Shown: piece after piece, positions 1 through 12,069 of the stretch
Numbering within the stretch: position 1 is the first letter of the stretch
Layout of the letters: every line of letters begins with the position of its first letter
From: Coptis chinensis
Lineage: Eukaryota; Streptophyta; Magnoliopsida; Ranunculales; Ranunculaceae
Assembly: GCA_015680905.1 (NCBI GenBank)
Contig: CM027382.1
Location: 5,642,001 to 5,706,000, forward strand
Direction of reading: 5' to 3'
DNA: 64,000 bases
Notes under the pieces: model-generated
The model's database searches: none
The model's input: only the letters and a program-made list of their open reading frames with translations
What the model was told of the DNA's origin: nothing
Made by a program: the position numbers and the translations under genes

Positions 1-334
1 CGGTTTGGGTGAGCAGAATTATTCAAATTGATTGGCAAGTTCAATTATAAGTTCGAACTTTGCACAGATCGGTAACTTGATAAGTTATTTGATTTGATAG
101 GCAAGATGAATTTGATTTGTTGGATTTGAATTTGATTGGCAAGTAATCAAATTGATCAGTTGTGTATTATTGATCGGCTAAAATTTTCTGGCTACCAATT
201 GGAATAGGAAGTTAAGTTACCAAAATTGAATTCATCGGTCAATAGTGAATAGTTGGCAAATTATTTGATCGGCAAGTAATTTGATTGGGCATGTAATTGT
301 ATTGATAGGCCGGCTAGTATGATATATTAATGTA
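1..334. other. AT-rich spacer with degenerate short words
   Basis: No gene seen. Words resembling TTGATTGGCAAG and GATCGGCAAG recur several times, so this may be an old, decayed tandem repeat. It runs directly into the minisatellite. Confidence 0.4.
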
Positions 335-918
335 TTGATAACGTAATTAAATCTAAGGTGTCGCCGCCCCCATAATATAATGATAACGTAATGAAATTTG
401 GGGCGTCGCCGCCCCATAATGTAATGATAACGTAATGAAATTTGGGGTGTCGCCGCCCCCACAGTGTAATGATAACGTAATGAAATTTGGGGTGTCGCCG
501 CTCCCACAGTGTAATGATAACGTGCCGCCGCCCCCACAGTGTAATGATAACGTAATGAAATTTAGGGTGTCGCCGCCCCCACAGTGTAATGATAATGTAA
601 TGAAATTTGGGGTGTCGCCGCCCCCACAGTGTAATGATAAGTTAATGAAATTTGGGGTGTCGCCGCCCCCAAAGTGTAATGATAACGTAATAAAATTTGG
701 GGTGTCGCCGCCCCCATAGTGTAATGATAACGTAATGAAATTTGGGGTATCGCCGCCCCTTAGTGTAATGATAACGTAATGAAATTTGGGGTGTCACCGC
801 CCCCATAGTGTAATGATAACGTAATGAAATTTGGAGTGTCACCACCCCCATAGTGTAATAATAACGTAATGAAATTGGGATGTCGCCGCCCCAAAAGTGT
901 AATGATAACATAATAATT
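335..918. repeat. 45-bp minisatellite, about 13 units
   Basis: The unit reads roughly GTGTAATGATAACGTAATGA followed by AATTTGGGGTGTCGCCGCCC and CCACA. Thirteen GTCGCCGCC-type cores occur at about 45-bp steps, with one shortened unit near 494-524. Because 45 is a multiple of three, reading frames stay open on both strands and yield false 15-residue peptide repeats. The G/C-rich core stands out in an AT-rich region. Late units (793, 836) carry CpG to CpA changes, as expected from cytosine methylation. Confidence 0.95.
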
Positions 919-1083
919 TAATGATTAATATGTATGAATATAATGAAATGTTATGAATGCTAATTTAAATGTATGCATGTATATATGAATAACAAATGAA
1001 TTATTAATGTAAAAGATATTTGAGACGCCCCATGTATGAATGGAATGTCTTTTATTTGATGACAAAGTGATAGTCGTTATTGC

Positions 1084-1087
<4 letters not shown>

Positions 1088-1125
<38 letters not shown>
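1088..1125. repeat. Poly-T tract (38 T)
   Basis: Uninterrupted run of T. It could be the poly-A tail of a minus-strand retroposon, but no clear flanking duplication was seen. Confidence 0.9.
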
Positions 1126-1127
<2 letters not shown>

Positions 1128-1200
1128 TGAATCAATATGACTTTAAGGCAGAATGATTGTAAGTATCAGCAGTTGGTAAAGCACTTATTGTCGTATGGCT

Positions 1201-1629
1201 GATCCATTCTTCAGTGAGGCAACAAATAGAAAGTTATCGACATCATCATATGGACATATCAGCATGTCGATGAGTCCTAAGGTTTGGGCTACTATCGACT
1301 TTGTGAGTTCCATTATGAGGTCAAGCACTCCTTGTTATATGTCGATCCCTTCTTTAATGAGGCAACAAATAGAAAGTTATCGACATCATCATATAGACAT
1401 ATCAGCATGTCGATCAACCCTAAGGTTTGGGCTACTATCGGCTGTGCGAGTTCCATTATGAGGTCAAACACTCCTTGTTATATGTTGATCCCTTCTTTAG
1501 TGAGGCAACAAATAGAGAGTTATCGACATCATCATATGGACATATCAGCATGTCGATGAGCCCTAAGGTTTGGGCTACTATCGACTGTGCGAGTTCCATT
1601 ATGAGGTCAAACACTCCTTGTTATATGTC
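1201..1629. repeat. 143-bp tandem repeat, three copies
   Basis: Copies begin at 1201, 1344 and 1487 (GATCCATTCTT or GATCCCTTCTT) and are nearly identical. The unit is not a multiple of three, so the same peptides appear in staggered frames; the overlapping ORFs here are artefacts of the repeat. Confidence 0.95.
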
Positions 1630-1639
1630 AATTTCGTAG

Positions 1640-2269
1640 TTCTTGAAGTTTCATCTCTATCATTAAGCTACTCAAAATGATTGATATGCTTTCGATATTA
1701 GATTCTCGATCTACTCAATATAAGATAATCGAATAAAAAAAATGAGATCTAATCAATATTCTTTTTGCTTGCCGACCAATTAAGTTGAATAAACTTTTTT
1801 GAAGTAAAATTGGTTGGAGTGTCAAAATTGAAAAATCAATTAAGACAAAAATCTTCTTGCCGACTATTTGGATCAAGCAAAGTGAAAACCAATTTTAGAT
1901 CGGCATTTTTTTTTTCTTTTGTGTCAAGGTAGGCAAAATTAGATACTACAAATTGTCAATGAATAGGAGAGCCAACTATGGAGATCGGTTCTTCCGTATA
2001 TAGGGCGAACATCTAGAGAATATAGACGGAAGGTTGGAATCCCATCACTCTTTTCGTGGTCCTATGTAAGTGAGTCACCTTATACAAAGCTACTACCGTC
2101 AATATACATGTTATGTGGAGCATGCCTTAGTCAACTAGAGAGCTTAAAGGTTGGAACTACTATTTGCAAAGAGACCCTCCAAAGACGTTGAACTACTAAT
2201 GTGTGGTAGCTGAAATCAGCATCTTGGCAATAAACTGCATGTTGACCCTCCATTTGTGGTCTATCATGC
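1640..2269. other. Unannotated spacer before the LTR
   Basis: No coding signal recognised. There is no purine-rich tract directly before 2270, so this is not obviously the 3' interior of a retrotransposon. Confidence 0.4.
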
Positions 2270-3945
2270 TGTAGACACCCCATTTTTGCACCCCAGGCAT
2301 AATTCATTCACGATTTTGCCTTGAATTAAATATGATCATATAAGGTGACTTGCTTTATAGAGTCTTCATTTCTATATCAAACTTCTTTCTTCTCATCTTC
2401 TCTTAGCGTCTTTAGACTCTCCTCATCATGTTCTAGCTATGGCTGAAGTTTCGTTGCTTTCTGAGTTTTGAGCTAAAAATTACCAAAATGCCCCTGTAAC
2501 CCTTTGGAGCCCAAATCTCATTTTTTCCACTCTTTCTTTGGGTGAGATTATTTCATATTTGAATTCTCCTTGACAAATCCTTCGAAATGAGTACAAGCTT
2601 GCCTAGGTTACTTTTGGATTTCGAAAACCCTAATCTTGCCCCTATCCCTTTTTGCCATTATCGCGACTTTGTTGAGTGCAACATTTTTTTGGAGTAAGAT
2701 TTCGACCCAAGGGTATTTTTTAAGAGTTCATGGGCCTTCCTAATGGATTAATTAACAATTTTTGTGAAGAAGAGTTTGCCTAATTTTGACCCGGTCAAAG
2801 GGAATTTGCAGCATTGAAAATATGGTCAAAATGGGCTTTTTTGTGGATTTTGGACTTGTGCTCGTGGGCTGTGGATCCAGCTCGAGTTGGACCTTTTAAT
2901 TAGGGTTTATAGCCCATTTTCAAGCCTCCAAAAACCTAGAGAACTTTCCTTTTTTGTTTGATTTGATTTGATCCCTAAAATCAAGAATATTCTAGAGAAT
3001 ATGCCATTTTGGAGCCAAGTTTGGAAACCCTGGATTATGGGCTCATTAAGGACGTGTAGGGCTTGTTTGTTTGCCCTAATCCATCTGAAATATCCAAAAA
3101 CCAAGGGCCAAGATCACACCCCTTATCCCACCTCTTGAATCAAGGGCCAGATTTAGGAGGTGCAACCAAAAAGATATCAAGCCATTGGATTTTTCTTCAT
3201 CAACACTCAGCCATTGGATCAAACTCATTACCATATTTGAAATCCATCCCAAAAAGCTATAAATATGGGTCTCATTCACCCACAAAAAACAATCTAGAGC
3301 AAGCTAGAGCTAGGAATTCGGAGTTAATAATCTGGACCTAGTTATTCAGAGCTAATAACCTTCTTTTCTTCAGTGTTCTTCATTTTTTCTTTCTAGTTCT
3401 TCATTTTAGCCTTTTTTTTCTTCTCGTCGATCTTGAGTAGAAACTTCTTTTCACCAAAAGTTGTTTTTTTCCTCAAATCACCTGTTTCAATCCAAAAATC
3501 ACAGTTGTCAATTCAAGATCAAGTTTATCATCAATCAATCAATCTACAATAAAGTATGAGGCAACATTCCGAACAAGGTGATGACATCTTTCTTTTTTCT
3601 TTTATTTCCTTTAGCATTGCATATTAGGTTATTTTTTTATAGCATATAGTTATTAGTTTTTTAATAATTTAGTGAGGATCATCCAACTTGATAGATTAAT
3701 TTTTCAAGCTTTCTTCGTTTGCTTATCTTAACACGTTGCACCTCAATAGAAGTAAGGCTGGTTTTTACCAGGCGATTGTGGGTGCCTAACACCTTCCCAC
3801 ATCGTACCTTGACTCCCGAACCCAATAATCATCTAGTTTCGAAGGCTAGTCCTTCACATAGGTTTTACTTAACTTTTCCTTAATAAAGTTAGTGGCGACT
3901 CTAAAATCAATTGCATAGACCTAGGTACACATTTTTGTGCGTACA
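2270..3945 (+). mobile_element. 5' LTR of a Ty3/Gypsy element, Tat/Ogre-like
   Basis: The segment opens with TGTAGACACCCC and closes with TGCGTACA, giving the TG...CA ends of an LTR. A primer-binding site follows six bases later and a gag-like ORF follows that, so this is the 5' LTR. Length is about 1.68 kb. A TATA box lies at 3258-3265. The start of the primer site, TGGCGACTCTGCTGGGGA, is the kind seen in Tat/Ogre elements that prime from tRNA-Arg; the lineage call is from memory of that motif. No matching 3' LTR lies in the window. Confidence 0.8.
3258..3265 (+). promoter_or_regulatory. LTR TATA box
   Basis: TATAAATA inside the LTR, 688 bases before its end, in the expected place for the U3/R promoter. 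Confidence 0.5.
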
Positions 3946-3951
3946 GGTTTT

Positions 3952-3969
3952 TGGCGACTCTGCTGGGGA
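3952..3969 (+). other. Primer-binding site
   Basis: TGGCGACTCTGCTGGGGA, just after the LTR. Its complement would match the 3' end of a plant tRNA, probably tRNA-Arg. Confidence 0.75.
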
Positions 3970-4108
3970 GAGCAAGAGAGAGTCAGACTTACATTTTCTT
4001 TGAGGTGTTTCAGTTAAGATAGGAAAAAAGAAGGCTTATCCAGAAGCTAGTTGGAATAAAAGACCAGGGTTAAGGTTATCTCGTGCAACCATTAACTCGC
4101 TGATTCAA

Positions 4109-4640
4109 ATGGAGAATCTACCAGACAGTTCTTCTCAAGAGTTGTCGCTGCCACCTATATCTTCATCACAGATGTATGTGCCACAAGGAAGTTCTCCACC
4201 AGCACCTCCAGTTGAGGGACAAATTTTATCAGCGAAAATTCGAAGTCCACATACAAGTAATTCTGGTGAATCGTCAATCCCTACCAGTCAAGAGGAATTG
4301 ATGGAGAAGGCGATGGAAAAGATGTTTCTCAAGATTATGTCAAAGTTTGCAATAACTCCAAGTCTGGGTCAACCATAACAACCAGGTATCACACTACCTC
4401 CCATGGTTAGTCCTAACCCTACCATTCTACCAACCTCATTACCTACTCCGTATGCGACACATAGATCAACCCAATTACATGTTCCTATGTCAACCCATAC
4501 TCGTCCCAATTTTTCCTCGGGGATAACACAACCTACATGCCTCAACCATCCACTCATCAAACTTTTCAAAGCCCAAACCAAATTCCAGCTACAACCATGA
4601 TGTCCAACCCATTTATGTTACCAACCCCAACCTATTTTCC
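4109..4640 (+). pseudogene. Gag N-terminal remnant (Gypsy)
   Basis: An ATG at 4109 opens an 89-codon frame rich in Ser, Pro and Gln, followed after one stop (4376-4378) by more Pro/Thr/Ser-rich sequence in a neighbouring frame. Such low-complexity N-terminal segments are usual for Tat-type Gag. It sits 140 bases after the primer site, as gag should. The similarity stops near 4640, where sequence becomes T-rich and unlike gag, so the element is cut off here. No capsid, protease or polymerase domain follows. Confidence 0.6.
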
Positions 4641-6531
4641 ATGCTAATATTTTGCCTCTCTTCTCTCTGATCTTTTCAATCTTTATATATGTTGTTTCAG
4701 TAAGCTTGGGTTTTGGGGTGTAACAGGTGAGATCTTTTGCTTTTTCACAGTTTTTATTGATCACTAATTTGTGGTTTCTTTAATCATGTACTATCAAACT
4801 CCTCATGGTATTTCTCTGCTACTGAGTGATTTTAAAGTAAAAAATATTTTTTTAACTTTTTCTTTATGTGTTCTCTTCTTTATCTCCAATTAGTAATACT
4901 TATTGATTGTGTTGAATTGAATTGATTTGGGGCTTTAAGTGTTTGTCACATTGTCTCACTGAGTCTATTTTCTCCACTCTCACCAATAAAATGGCCATAA
5001 CAAGTTGGCAGAAGAAGAAAAACAAATATAACAATTAGAAGTGATTGATACGTACTATGTCCGCCAATGTCTTCTACAAGGTGAAGATTCTTTCTTCTTC
5101 TACTTCTCCAGTACTATATGCTATTAATAGATTAATTATTATTGCACCACCTAAGCTTGGCATAGCAGTCCCTTTTCAAGCTCTCTCAGCCTATCCACGT
5201 CAACAGGGGTATTACGAAAAAATAGGGGAGCAAAAGAGAAGTTTACATAGACCTTAACCCAAAAAACCAACTTTGTCACAAATAAATAAAAAAAGATACC
5301 AAAAATTCGGAGAAAACCAAACATTGGTGCACAACTAAAACTCTAAAGTTAACTCCATGCACGTCGTGCCGTATTGCAATATAAGGGGTATTCCCCCTTG
5401 GCGAATGGAACAAGGATGAATACCCTTTAATAGGTATAACTACTCGATTTGTTGGTTGTTTTAAATGGATTTATCTGTTTTCTGTAAATCTAGGTGCTGG
5501 GTTTGTTTTTTGTTGTTGTTGGTTTTTTTTTTAATATTGATTACTTTTACCAACAATTTAAATTTAGGTATGACAGATAGATTGGTGGCAATAGTAGTTT
5601 AGTGAAATCTATTTTGTTGTTTGTGGGGGAGTTTCAGCTCATAATAGTTCGATGTCTAAATTCCCAAGTATTATTTCTAAAGATTTCAGATTGGGGAATA
5701 AAACATGTTTAATTGCGTCGAGATTACTGTTCTACCTATACTTCTGAGGAATCTTATTTAATCGAGTGTATAATGTATAATAGGTTTGATCGTATTTCAA
5801 TCTTATGTTATAGAGATTTTGTTGGAGCGAAGAGTGGAAGATAACCAAAGTCCTCGAATTCTACTCAGTTTTAGATACGTTAAGAGCAGCAAGTTTTGTT
5901 TTAGCACTTAGCAATGTAACAAAATGGATTATGAGTTACTACATACTACTTAACTCGACAGATAAACAAACTTTGTCCTTTGTCCCCTTTCTTCACTTTT
6001 CTTCACTAAGTAACGTTTTTTTCCCCTATTTGTAACCATCACCGAAGGATATCGATATGTAAAATCTTGAAAATTGTATTCAATTGTTTGACAATCACTT
6101 TTTTATTTGAGTGTTCAATTGTTTTTTATTTGATCAATGTAATTAATCAATCATATGCTAGACCATTGTAATAAAAAAAAATGCACAATTTTTCTCATTT
6201 TCTATATATTTTGTAACTTTTGTTTTGTTAAGTCAATCCATATCATTATAGAGTATGTGTAATACTTAAGGTTGTTAGTGTGTTCCGTAGGATAGAGTTC
6301 TTTGATCACTATGCTATCCTAGCTATTCCACATATACTGAACGAAGGATAAAAAGGTATCAAGATAGATGAATGTTTCACGCCTCGCGCAACCACTACCT
6401 GCTCAAAACACATGCTAATTGTAGTGCTTTAATATGCGAGGAATTTATGAGAATTCGTTTCTTTTGGTTCCCTTTAATTCCTTATGAGTTTGTAGGTGTT
6501 TGATACATATTATGTGGCCTGTTTTCTGCAG
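4641..6531. other. Spacer between gag remnant and cysteine oxidase exon
   Basis: T-rich, UTR- or intron-like. A 70-codon ORF at 5045-5257 resembles no family I know and is probably chance. Nothing else supported. Confidence 0.35.
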
Positions 6532-6789
6532 AAAACATGAAACCGGTAGACGTTGGACTGACAAATTAAGGACATGCCATATTTTAGAAAGTTTCATAAA
6601 TGTTTGGTTTATTGTCTTCCTTGAATCTCTTACTTGCACCTTTGCATATTGGAATTTTTGCCTACCACCATCTCGGTTCATTCCACTGCACAACCATCCA
6701 GGCATGACTGTGTTCAGGAAGCTTCTCTTTGGTTCAATGCATATTAAGTCATATGACTGGGAAACTAATGCACCCGTCAACTCAAAGGT
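6532..6789 (+). pseudogene. Plant cysteine oxidase (PCO) exon, broken
   Basis: Plant cysteine oxidases are cupin-type iron enzymes that oxidise the N-terminal Cys of group VII ERF factors and so couple oxygen to protein stability. Here one internal exon survives between an acceptor (TTTTCTGCAG, AG at 6530-6531) and a donor (GTAAGT at 6790). Read in order across three frames it gives [21 protein letters not shown], then CLPPS and [12 protein letters not shown] and [13 protein letters not shown]. The HNH pair holds two of the three iron-binding His. At least three frame changes and an in-frame TGA break it; one looks like loss of a single T in the run at about 6653. Neighbouring exons were not found. 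Fragment, not functional. Confidence 0.85.
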
Positions 6790-6822
6790 GTAAGTTCTTA
6801 TTTCTTCTAAGGTTCCCATCTA

Positions 6823-6871
6823 TTTGGTGATATTGATTGAACGATATTTGGTGATATTGATTGAACTATCT
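6823..6871. repeat. Short tandem duplication
   Basis: The words TTTGGTGATATTGATTGAAC recur back to back, just after the cysteine oxidase exon. Confidence 0.8.
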
Positions 6872-8569
6872 TACAACTTCCCCAAGTCTAAGGAGTTCTT
6901 TGGGATAATTCCGATAAAATACAATAGAGCAAATCATTAAATTAGGCGTTAGAAGAGTTATTCTTAATGTCTATTGAAATGACGTTCAAAAGAAATAGAT
7001 GTATATCCAAATCTTAGATCATGTTTGGTAAGTCTTATTTAGCTTTGTGATTTATTGTTTTAATATGTTGATGTATATGTAACTTATATTTCTGATGAAG
7101 TGTTGTTTAATCTCATATATTCAATAACTGTTGTAGAGAAATTATCGATATAAATATATAATGAATGAATATATAATGCAGAGTACATGTTTATGGCAGC
7201 CTGTGCCACTGTTATACCATAGCTATTATAATGGTATATGATGATAATGCATCTCCTCACAGTTTGGCTTAATATTGCCTTTGATAGACTACATGTTTGA
7301 AACTTATATTATTTTCCGCAACATAGCATTCTACTACATATTTTTTGTCAGTGAAAAACAAATTTAGGTAATTTATAGTCCTCCCCTAGACCATAAGCTA
7401 GCTAAAATAGTGGAGATGGAATGTAAAGGTACTTTGTATATGAGACCATGATCTATAAAGGTTGAGGTACCCTTAACCTCCAACTTAATAAAAGAAGAAG
7501 AAGGTATAACGGAGTTTATAAACATAAAAAGTACATTGTCTATTTTTTTTTAGTATTCTACCGTGGTTTTGCATTAACTTGTCCGTGGACATTTATTTTG
7601 ATCAGTTGACTGTACATATACACTTAAGTTTGTATTGGTAAAATAATTTATTTTGGGGTTTGGTTTAATTATACATGACATTTTGACATGAAGATCCACA
7701 TAGAGTTGATCATTATCTATGCCTTACCCATATTCAATGATGCGTGGCTATTTTTTAACTTCAAAGCATTAGACTATGTATAGTTGATATCACTTTTTTG
7801 TTTTTGCTATGTTGATGCCACTTTAGAGTATTCAAGTTTGTATATCTTTGATGTGAAAGGAATTTTGGTAAAGTCGCTTCCAATGACTTCGAGTAAACCA
7901 TCCGTTAGTGAATAGTTCCTTCTATAAGGTTTGGATTTACAAGAATTCACCTTTTTTTTTTTTTTTTTTTTTTTTTTTGATAAAACAAGAATTCACCCTT
8001 AAAGGTATGTTGGACATCATTATGTTTCAATGATTTTCTATTTCTTTGATGTTTGGTGTTGAGAGGTCCGTATTCTAACATTTGAACCGTTTGTCTTAAA
8101 ACCAGAAAGGTCGAGGAAACTTGAGTATCAAATGTTAATATGAATAACTTTATAGGAGAACTTTAATTTGTCACACCTCCAAGAGCTTCTTAGTGAAAAG
8201 TTGTATGCATATAATGATACAACATACACGACCATCCAAAATACACATTGGAAAGCGTATTAGCAAAACCCAATAAACCTTCGTTTCATTTTAAAACACT
8301 CCGTCTCCATTCTCAATTAGATTAGATTGTATACCAAAACCCAACACATCAATCAAAAGAGAAATATCTCAGGTATGTATCTCAACTTTCACTTTTTGTT
8401 TTAATCGATCTCACAAAAATAGCAATCAACAATAAAACAAAACCCAACCTTCGTCAAACACTCCAAAGTCTCTCACAAAAAAAAGTCTCTAAAGAAGAAA
8501 AATCAGTCTCCTCTTCATGTTATTAATATGGTAAGTTTTTTCTATTGCTTTTATTTTTGTTTTCGTTTC
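6872..8569. other. Non-coding spacer
   Basis: AT-rich, no ORF of note and no recognised exon. It includes the poly-T micro-insertion at 7952-7984 listed separately. Confidence 0.4.
7952..7984 (-). mobile_element. Extremely truncated retroposon: poly-T with 13-bp target duplication
   Basis: Twenty-seven T plus GATAAA is flanked on both sides by ACAAGAATTCACC (7939-7951 and 7985-7997). Perfect 13-bp flanks around a poly-T are the signature of LINE-type target-primed integration in minus orientation, where almost only the poly-A tail was copied. Confidence 0.75.
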
Positions 8570-8975
8570 ATGGCTTCTGGCTTTCATTTATTCAATTCCC
8601 CTTTTGGAGATACAACCTATACCAAGGTCTTTGTTGGGAGACCCAGAGCGAGACCATGTGTCGTTATTTCGACCAGTCCGGAGACATCGTCGAGGCTGTC
8701 ATCATTACCGATAGGATCACTGGGAGATCCAAAGGCTATGGTTTTGTCAGTATTCCTTCTTTTTAATTTTAAACAATTGATTGACTTATTATTCTTCATT
8801 TTGCTAAAAACAAATTATTTATTTTTAGGTGACTTTTCGTGATCCCGAAGCTGCCAAGAGAGCCTGTCTTGACCAAAGTCCTGTTATTGATGGGAGATGA
8901 GCGAATTGCAATTTGGCTTCATTTGGACGACCTCGCCCTCCACCGCCTTATGATAATCTTATTTCCTCCTTATTA
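8570..8975 (+). pseudogene. RRM RNA-binding protein (RBM24/ARP1-like), broken, intron retained
   Basis: An ATG at 8570 leads into SPFGDTTYTKVFVG, the RNP2 strand of an RRM. A deletion of about 13 bases near 8634 removes the following GGLA and shifts frame; then WETQSETM, YFDQSGDIVEAVIITD and GRSKGYGF follow. A GT-AG intron (8746-8828, donor GTCAGT) splits RNP1, and exon 2 resumes with VTFRDPEAAKRAC, SPVIDG and ANCNLASFGRPRPP. An in-frame TGA replaces an Arg codon (CGA to TGA) at the DGRR position. The intron shows it arose by DNA-level copying, not retroposition. It ends within the linker after the RRM; the usual Gly/Tyr-rich tail is absent. Such proteins bind mRNA; this copy cannot make the full domain. 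Confidence 0.88.
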
Positions 8976-11880
8976 TGGAGATCCCCTGGACTTACAACAG
9001 GTTTGTTTGCATTAGAAATTAATTTTCTCTATAAGTTATTTAATGATAGTGGACCTTCATTAAATTCCAATGTTCAAAGCTGGAGAATGTCATCATCATC
9101 AATGTCGTAAAATCCAATTGAGTTAGTATGTGGTGGTTAACTCACTTTGCAATAGCTTTTAAGTTCAAGGTATGGTGTCGATTTGTTATGACGGACCAAG
9201 AAGCAAATTTGTTCATTTATTCTATATTTTAACTTTGATAAAGGGAATTAGAGAAGTAGATTCACTATCATGTCATCATGGGGTTCAAACAATTTTTACT
9301 AAAACCACCTGTGTCATTTTACTCTGACATGAGGAAAATAGACAATCCAATTAGAGAAGATCGAGCTTACTAATCAATATGTTTACTAATCAGGTTTTTT
9401 GCATTATATTGCACCTCAAAACGACATTACTTTTTTTTTTTTTTTTTTCCCAATCCTCTAATAATAGATTGAGTTTGTGAACCTCTTCACCATACAAGTA
9501 ACTGATTATTCAATGGAGTGAAGAAACAATTTTCCTACTAGCTACTCATTTTAAGAGATTCTACACGCTATATACCTTAATATGTTTTATCTTCTTTATA
9601 GGTTTCTAAAAGCAAGTTGTAATACCATTCGAGACAATTAAGATCGAGGATCAGGGACAAACTACTTTCCAGCAAAGATACATGGTGAATCAACTTTTTG
9701 CCTCTTAATAGTTACTTTTTTTATGTAGTTAACTATTGGAAAAAAAAATTATGCTAAAAGAAATGGGTTCTGGGTCGCCTTCACATTTTTAAAGTGTTGT
9801 ATTCGCTAAAGGTTGTGGTATATATCATAAAAGCAGCATTCTGTCTTTCTTTCTATTTTGACTAATTGGTGTATCGTTGTTAGGATTAGTAACCTTACAA
9901 TATATCAATCTATTTTGTAGGTATAAGTGATTATTCGTTAAATTGAATCCAAACATTTTCAAATTGTTTGATTGATAAAACCAATCATAGACATACACTC
10001 TCATAGATATAGTTGTTCTTAGTGGTGTATGAACTACATGCGATTAGACATGAGAAATGGCTAAGTCGTTTTTGAGGATAATTAATGAGGATCAAAGTTA
10101 ATAAGGAGATTAGGGAGAGGTTTGTTTTCGGTTCCCTACTTGACTAACATTTCAATTAAGATTTCGACCTAGATACCCAAGATAATAATGCCACAAGTGA
10201 AGACTGATACCATATTATAAAACTTAGTTGCAATGAAACCCCAGGGTGATGGTGGTACATACACATTTAGGAACATATATATAACAAATGTTAAAGTCAT
10301 TATAGAAGATCAATGTTCAATGCCACTACATAGATAAATGCTTAAGAGAGTTTGATGAAATGCCTATCATTAAGAATAATTTCTTTCTTTGACTACATAG
10401 TTTTGATGGTTACTTTTGACTACGATTTTTTTTCCCTTATTTATTCATTAGTATTAACAGAAATTCTACAAAATCTGCAAGTTTTATTTGCATTGTGGTT
10501 ATTTAATTGACCTTTGTTTTTCATAAATTGATAGAAATTATTACAAGTTGTACCAAAACCTCAGTATGCAGTAGCGAATGCTTCGTGATGGGCAATCCCC
10601 TTTACCTATGTTTAGGTTGTGCGTCGACCTGGGTACCCAATACAGTTAAGTTTATATGATGCCATATGATGAAACTTATTTGTATCGAATCCTCGGGGCA
10701 TTGGTGTGCACAGTTAATATATTTAAAGCATGTTTAGTGATTTTTTTTTTTTTTTTTTTTTATTTTTTTGCATAAATGTATGTTATAGTTGAGGAAACGT
10801 AAAACTTCAACTACTTTGATGTGTACTATATGGAATCACATTAACTGGAATAATTGCATTAATTTGTACCAATTAGCAGGGTTAAATTTTACGTACTATC
10901 TCTTACTTTTGATTATTGCGAGATTGTCATGATGTAGTATACATAAGGACCACGATATGGTATACTTTTGAGTAGCCTAATTTTTTTTGATAACTATGGT
11001 ATATGGTTATATTACATATGGAATTGTTGATTATTAACGAAAAGTTATTATTATTGATTTTTCATTTGAATTGAGCAGGGAATTTATGTGTAGACCTGAT
11101 TTTACCTGTTGTAACCTAGCTTGAAGTTCATGCTACTTCACCTATTTGCAAGACAAATTATTAAATGTGACATGGGGAATGACCTTAAAATAAAGATCCA
11201 GTATTGGAATAGCTAGATCATGCTTAGATAACTTCAAATTGAACACTGCTGGCACTCTTTGTGGCTTCAATGATTGCTTTTGCTGTTTTGTATGCCTATT
11301 TTACTTTATATATTTCAATATTTGTATTTTCTTGCCTACATGAATGCTTACAGATACAGAGTTAGATACTTACATAAATGAGTTTTGAGGAAATTTTGTA
11401 CCATAAAGATCTTTTATCGCCTTTAATAATAACCATGTACCATGGGTTGATCTTCCATACTACAGTCTAATAAATATTGGAGTCTATGAGTTTTTTTCTT
11501 CTTAAGAGTTGAATCAGATTCAACAGTTTGGTTTTACCCCACTGTTGCATCTGCTTAGTTGTTGTGAAATTAAGCATTTGTGTTCATTGTTAATGTCTAA
11601 TACTTTTCGTGTTCTTTTTTGCTCATTTAATATTGACTTGATTTTTTTTTTATCTTCATTAATACTCCATTGTTTTTGGTAGGATGATTAGCCCTTTGTT
11701 GACTCTGACGACAACAAGTTTATTTTTTCAAGCCATTAATATTTGCTGATAACCTTTTCAAGTTGGTCTTGAATTATTTTTCTTATTATATTACAACGAA
11801 GTCAAATCTAGATCAAGACATCAAGTCAAATTTATGAATCCTCTTTCAGTTTTGATATAATATCTTGCAATTGCTTTCAG
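8976..11880. other. Non-coding spacer with poly-T tracts
   Basis: AT-rich. Poly-T runs at about 9431-9449 and 10741-10763. Two diverged copies of a repeat sharing CGACCT and GGTACCCAA-like words followed by a degenerate tract lie near 10165-10250 and 10625-10715. A weak PPR-like string (CLREFDEMPI) can be read near 10340-10371 but is too short to call. Confidence 0.4.
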
Positions 11881-12069
11881 AAAGCCGATGATTTGGTGTT
11901 GGCAGGGAAGTTGTTGGTGGAGATGGTGGATAGAGGGTTCATGCCTCGGAGATTTACTTTCAATCGAGTTTTGAATGGGCTTTTACTGACTGGAAATCAA
12001 GCATTTGCAAAGGAGATTTTAAGAGCGCAGAGTCACAGTGGTTGGCTTCCTCGACAATTCAAGTTATGA
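11881..12069 (+). pseudogene. PPR protein C-terminal exon
   Basis: Right after a good acceptor (TTGCTTTCAG at 11871-11880) an open frame of 62 codons runs to TGA at 12067. It contains LLVEMVDRGFMPRRFTF and NRVLNGLLLTGN and FAKEILRAQS and ends in RQFKL. This is the typical end of a plant P-class pentatricopeptide repeat protein, which binds organelle RNA. It begins without ATG, so it was missed by start-based ORF calling. No upstream PPR repeats are visible in the preceding kilobases; most PPR genes have hundreds of codons before this point. It could be a last exon of a gene with a distant start, but a stranded fragment is likelier. Confidence 0.7.

Noticed and set aside
232-911. Three ORFs of 89-101 codons with 15-residue repeats
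   Set aside because: They arise because the 45-bp minisatellite unit is a multiple of three; they occur on both strands and have no start context.
1195-1639. Three overlapping ORFs sharing the same peptides
   Set aside because: Artefacts of the 143-bp tandem repeat read in successive frames.
2907-3341. ORFs on both strands within 2.9-3.3 kb
   Set aside because: They lie inside the LTR and overlap in antisense; no protein family pattern.
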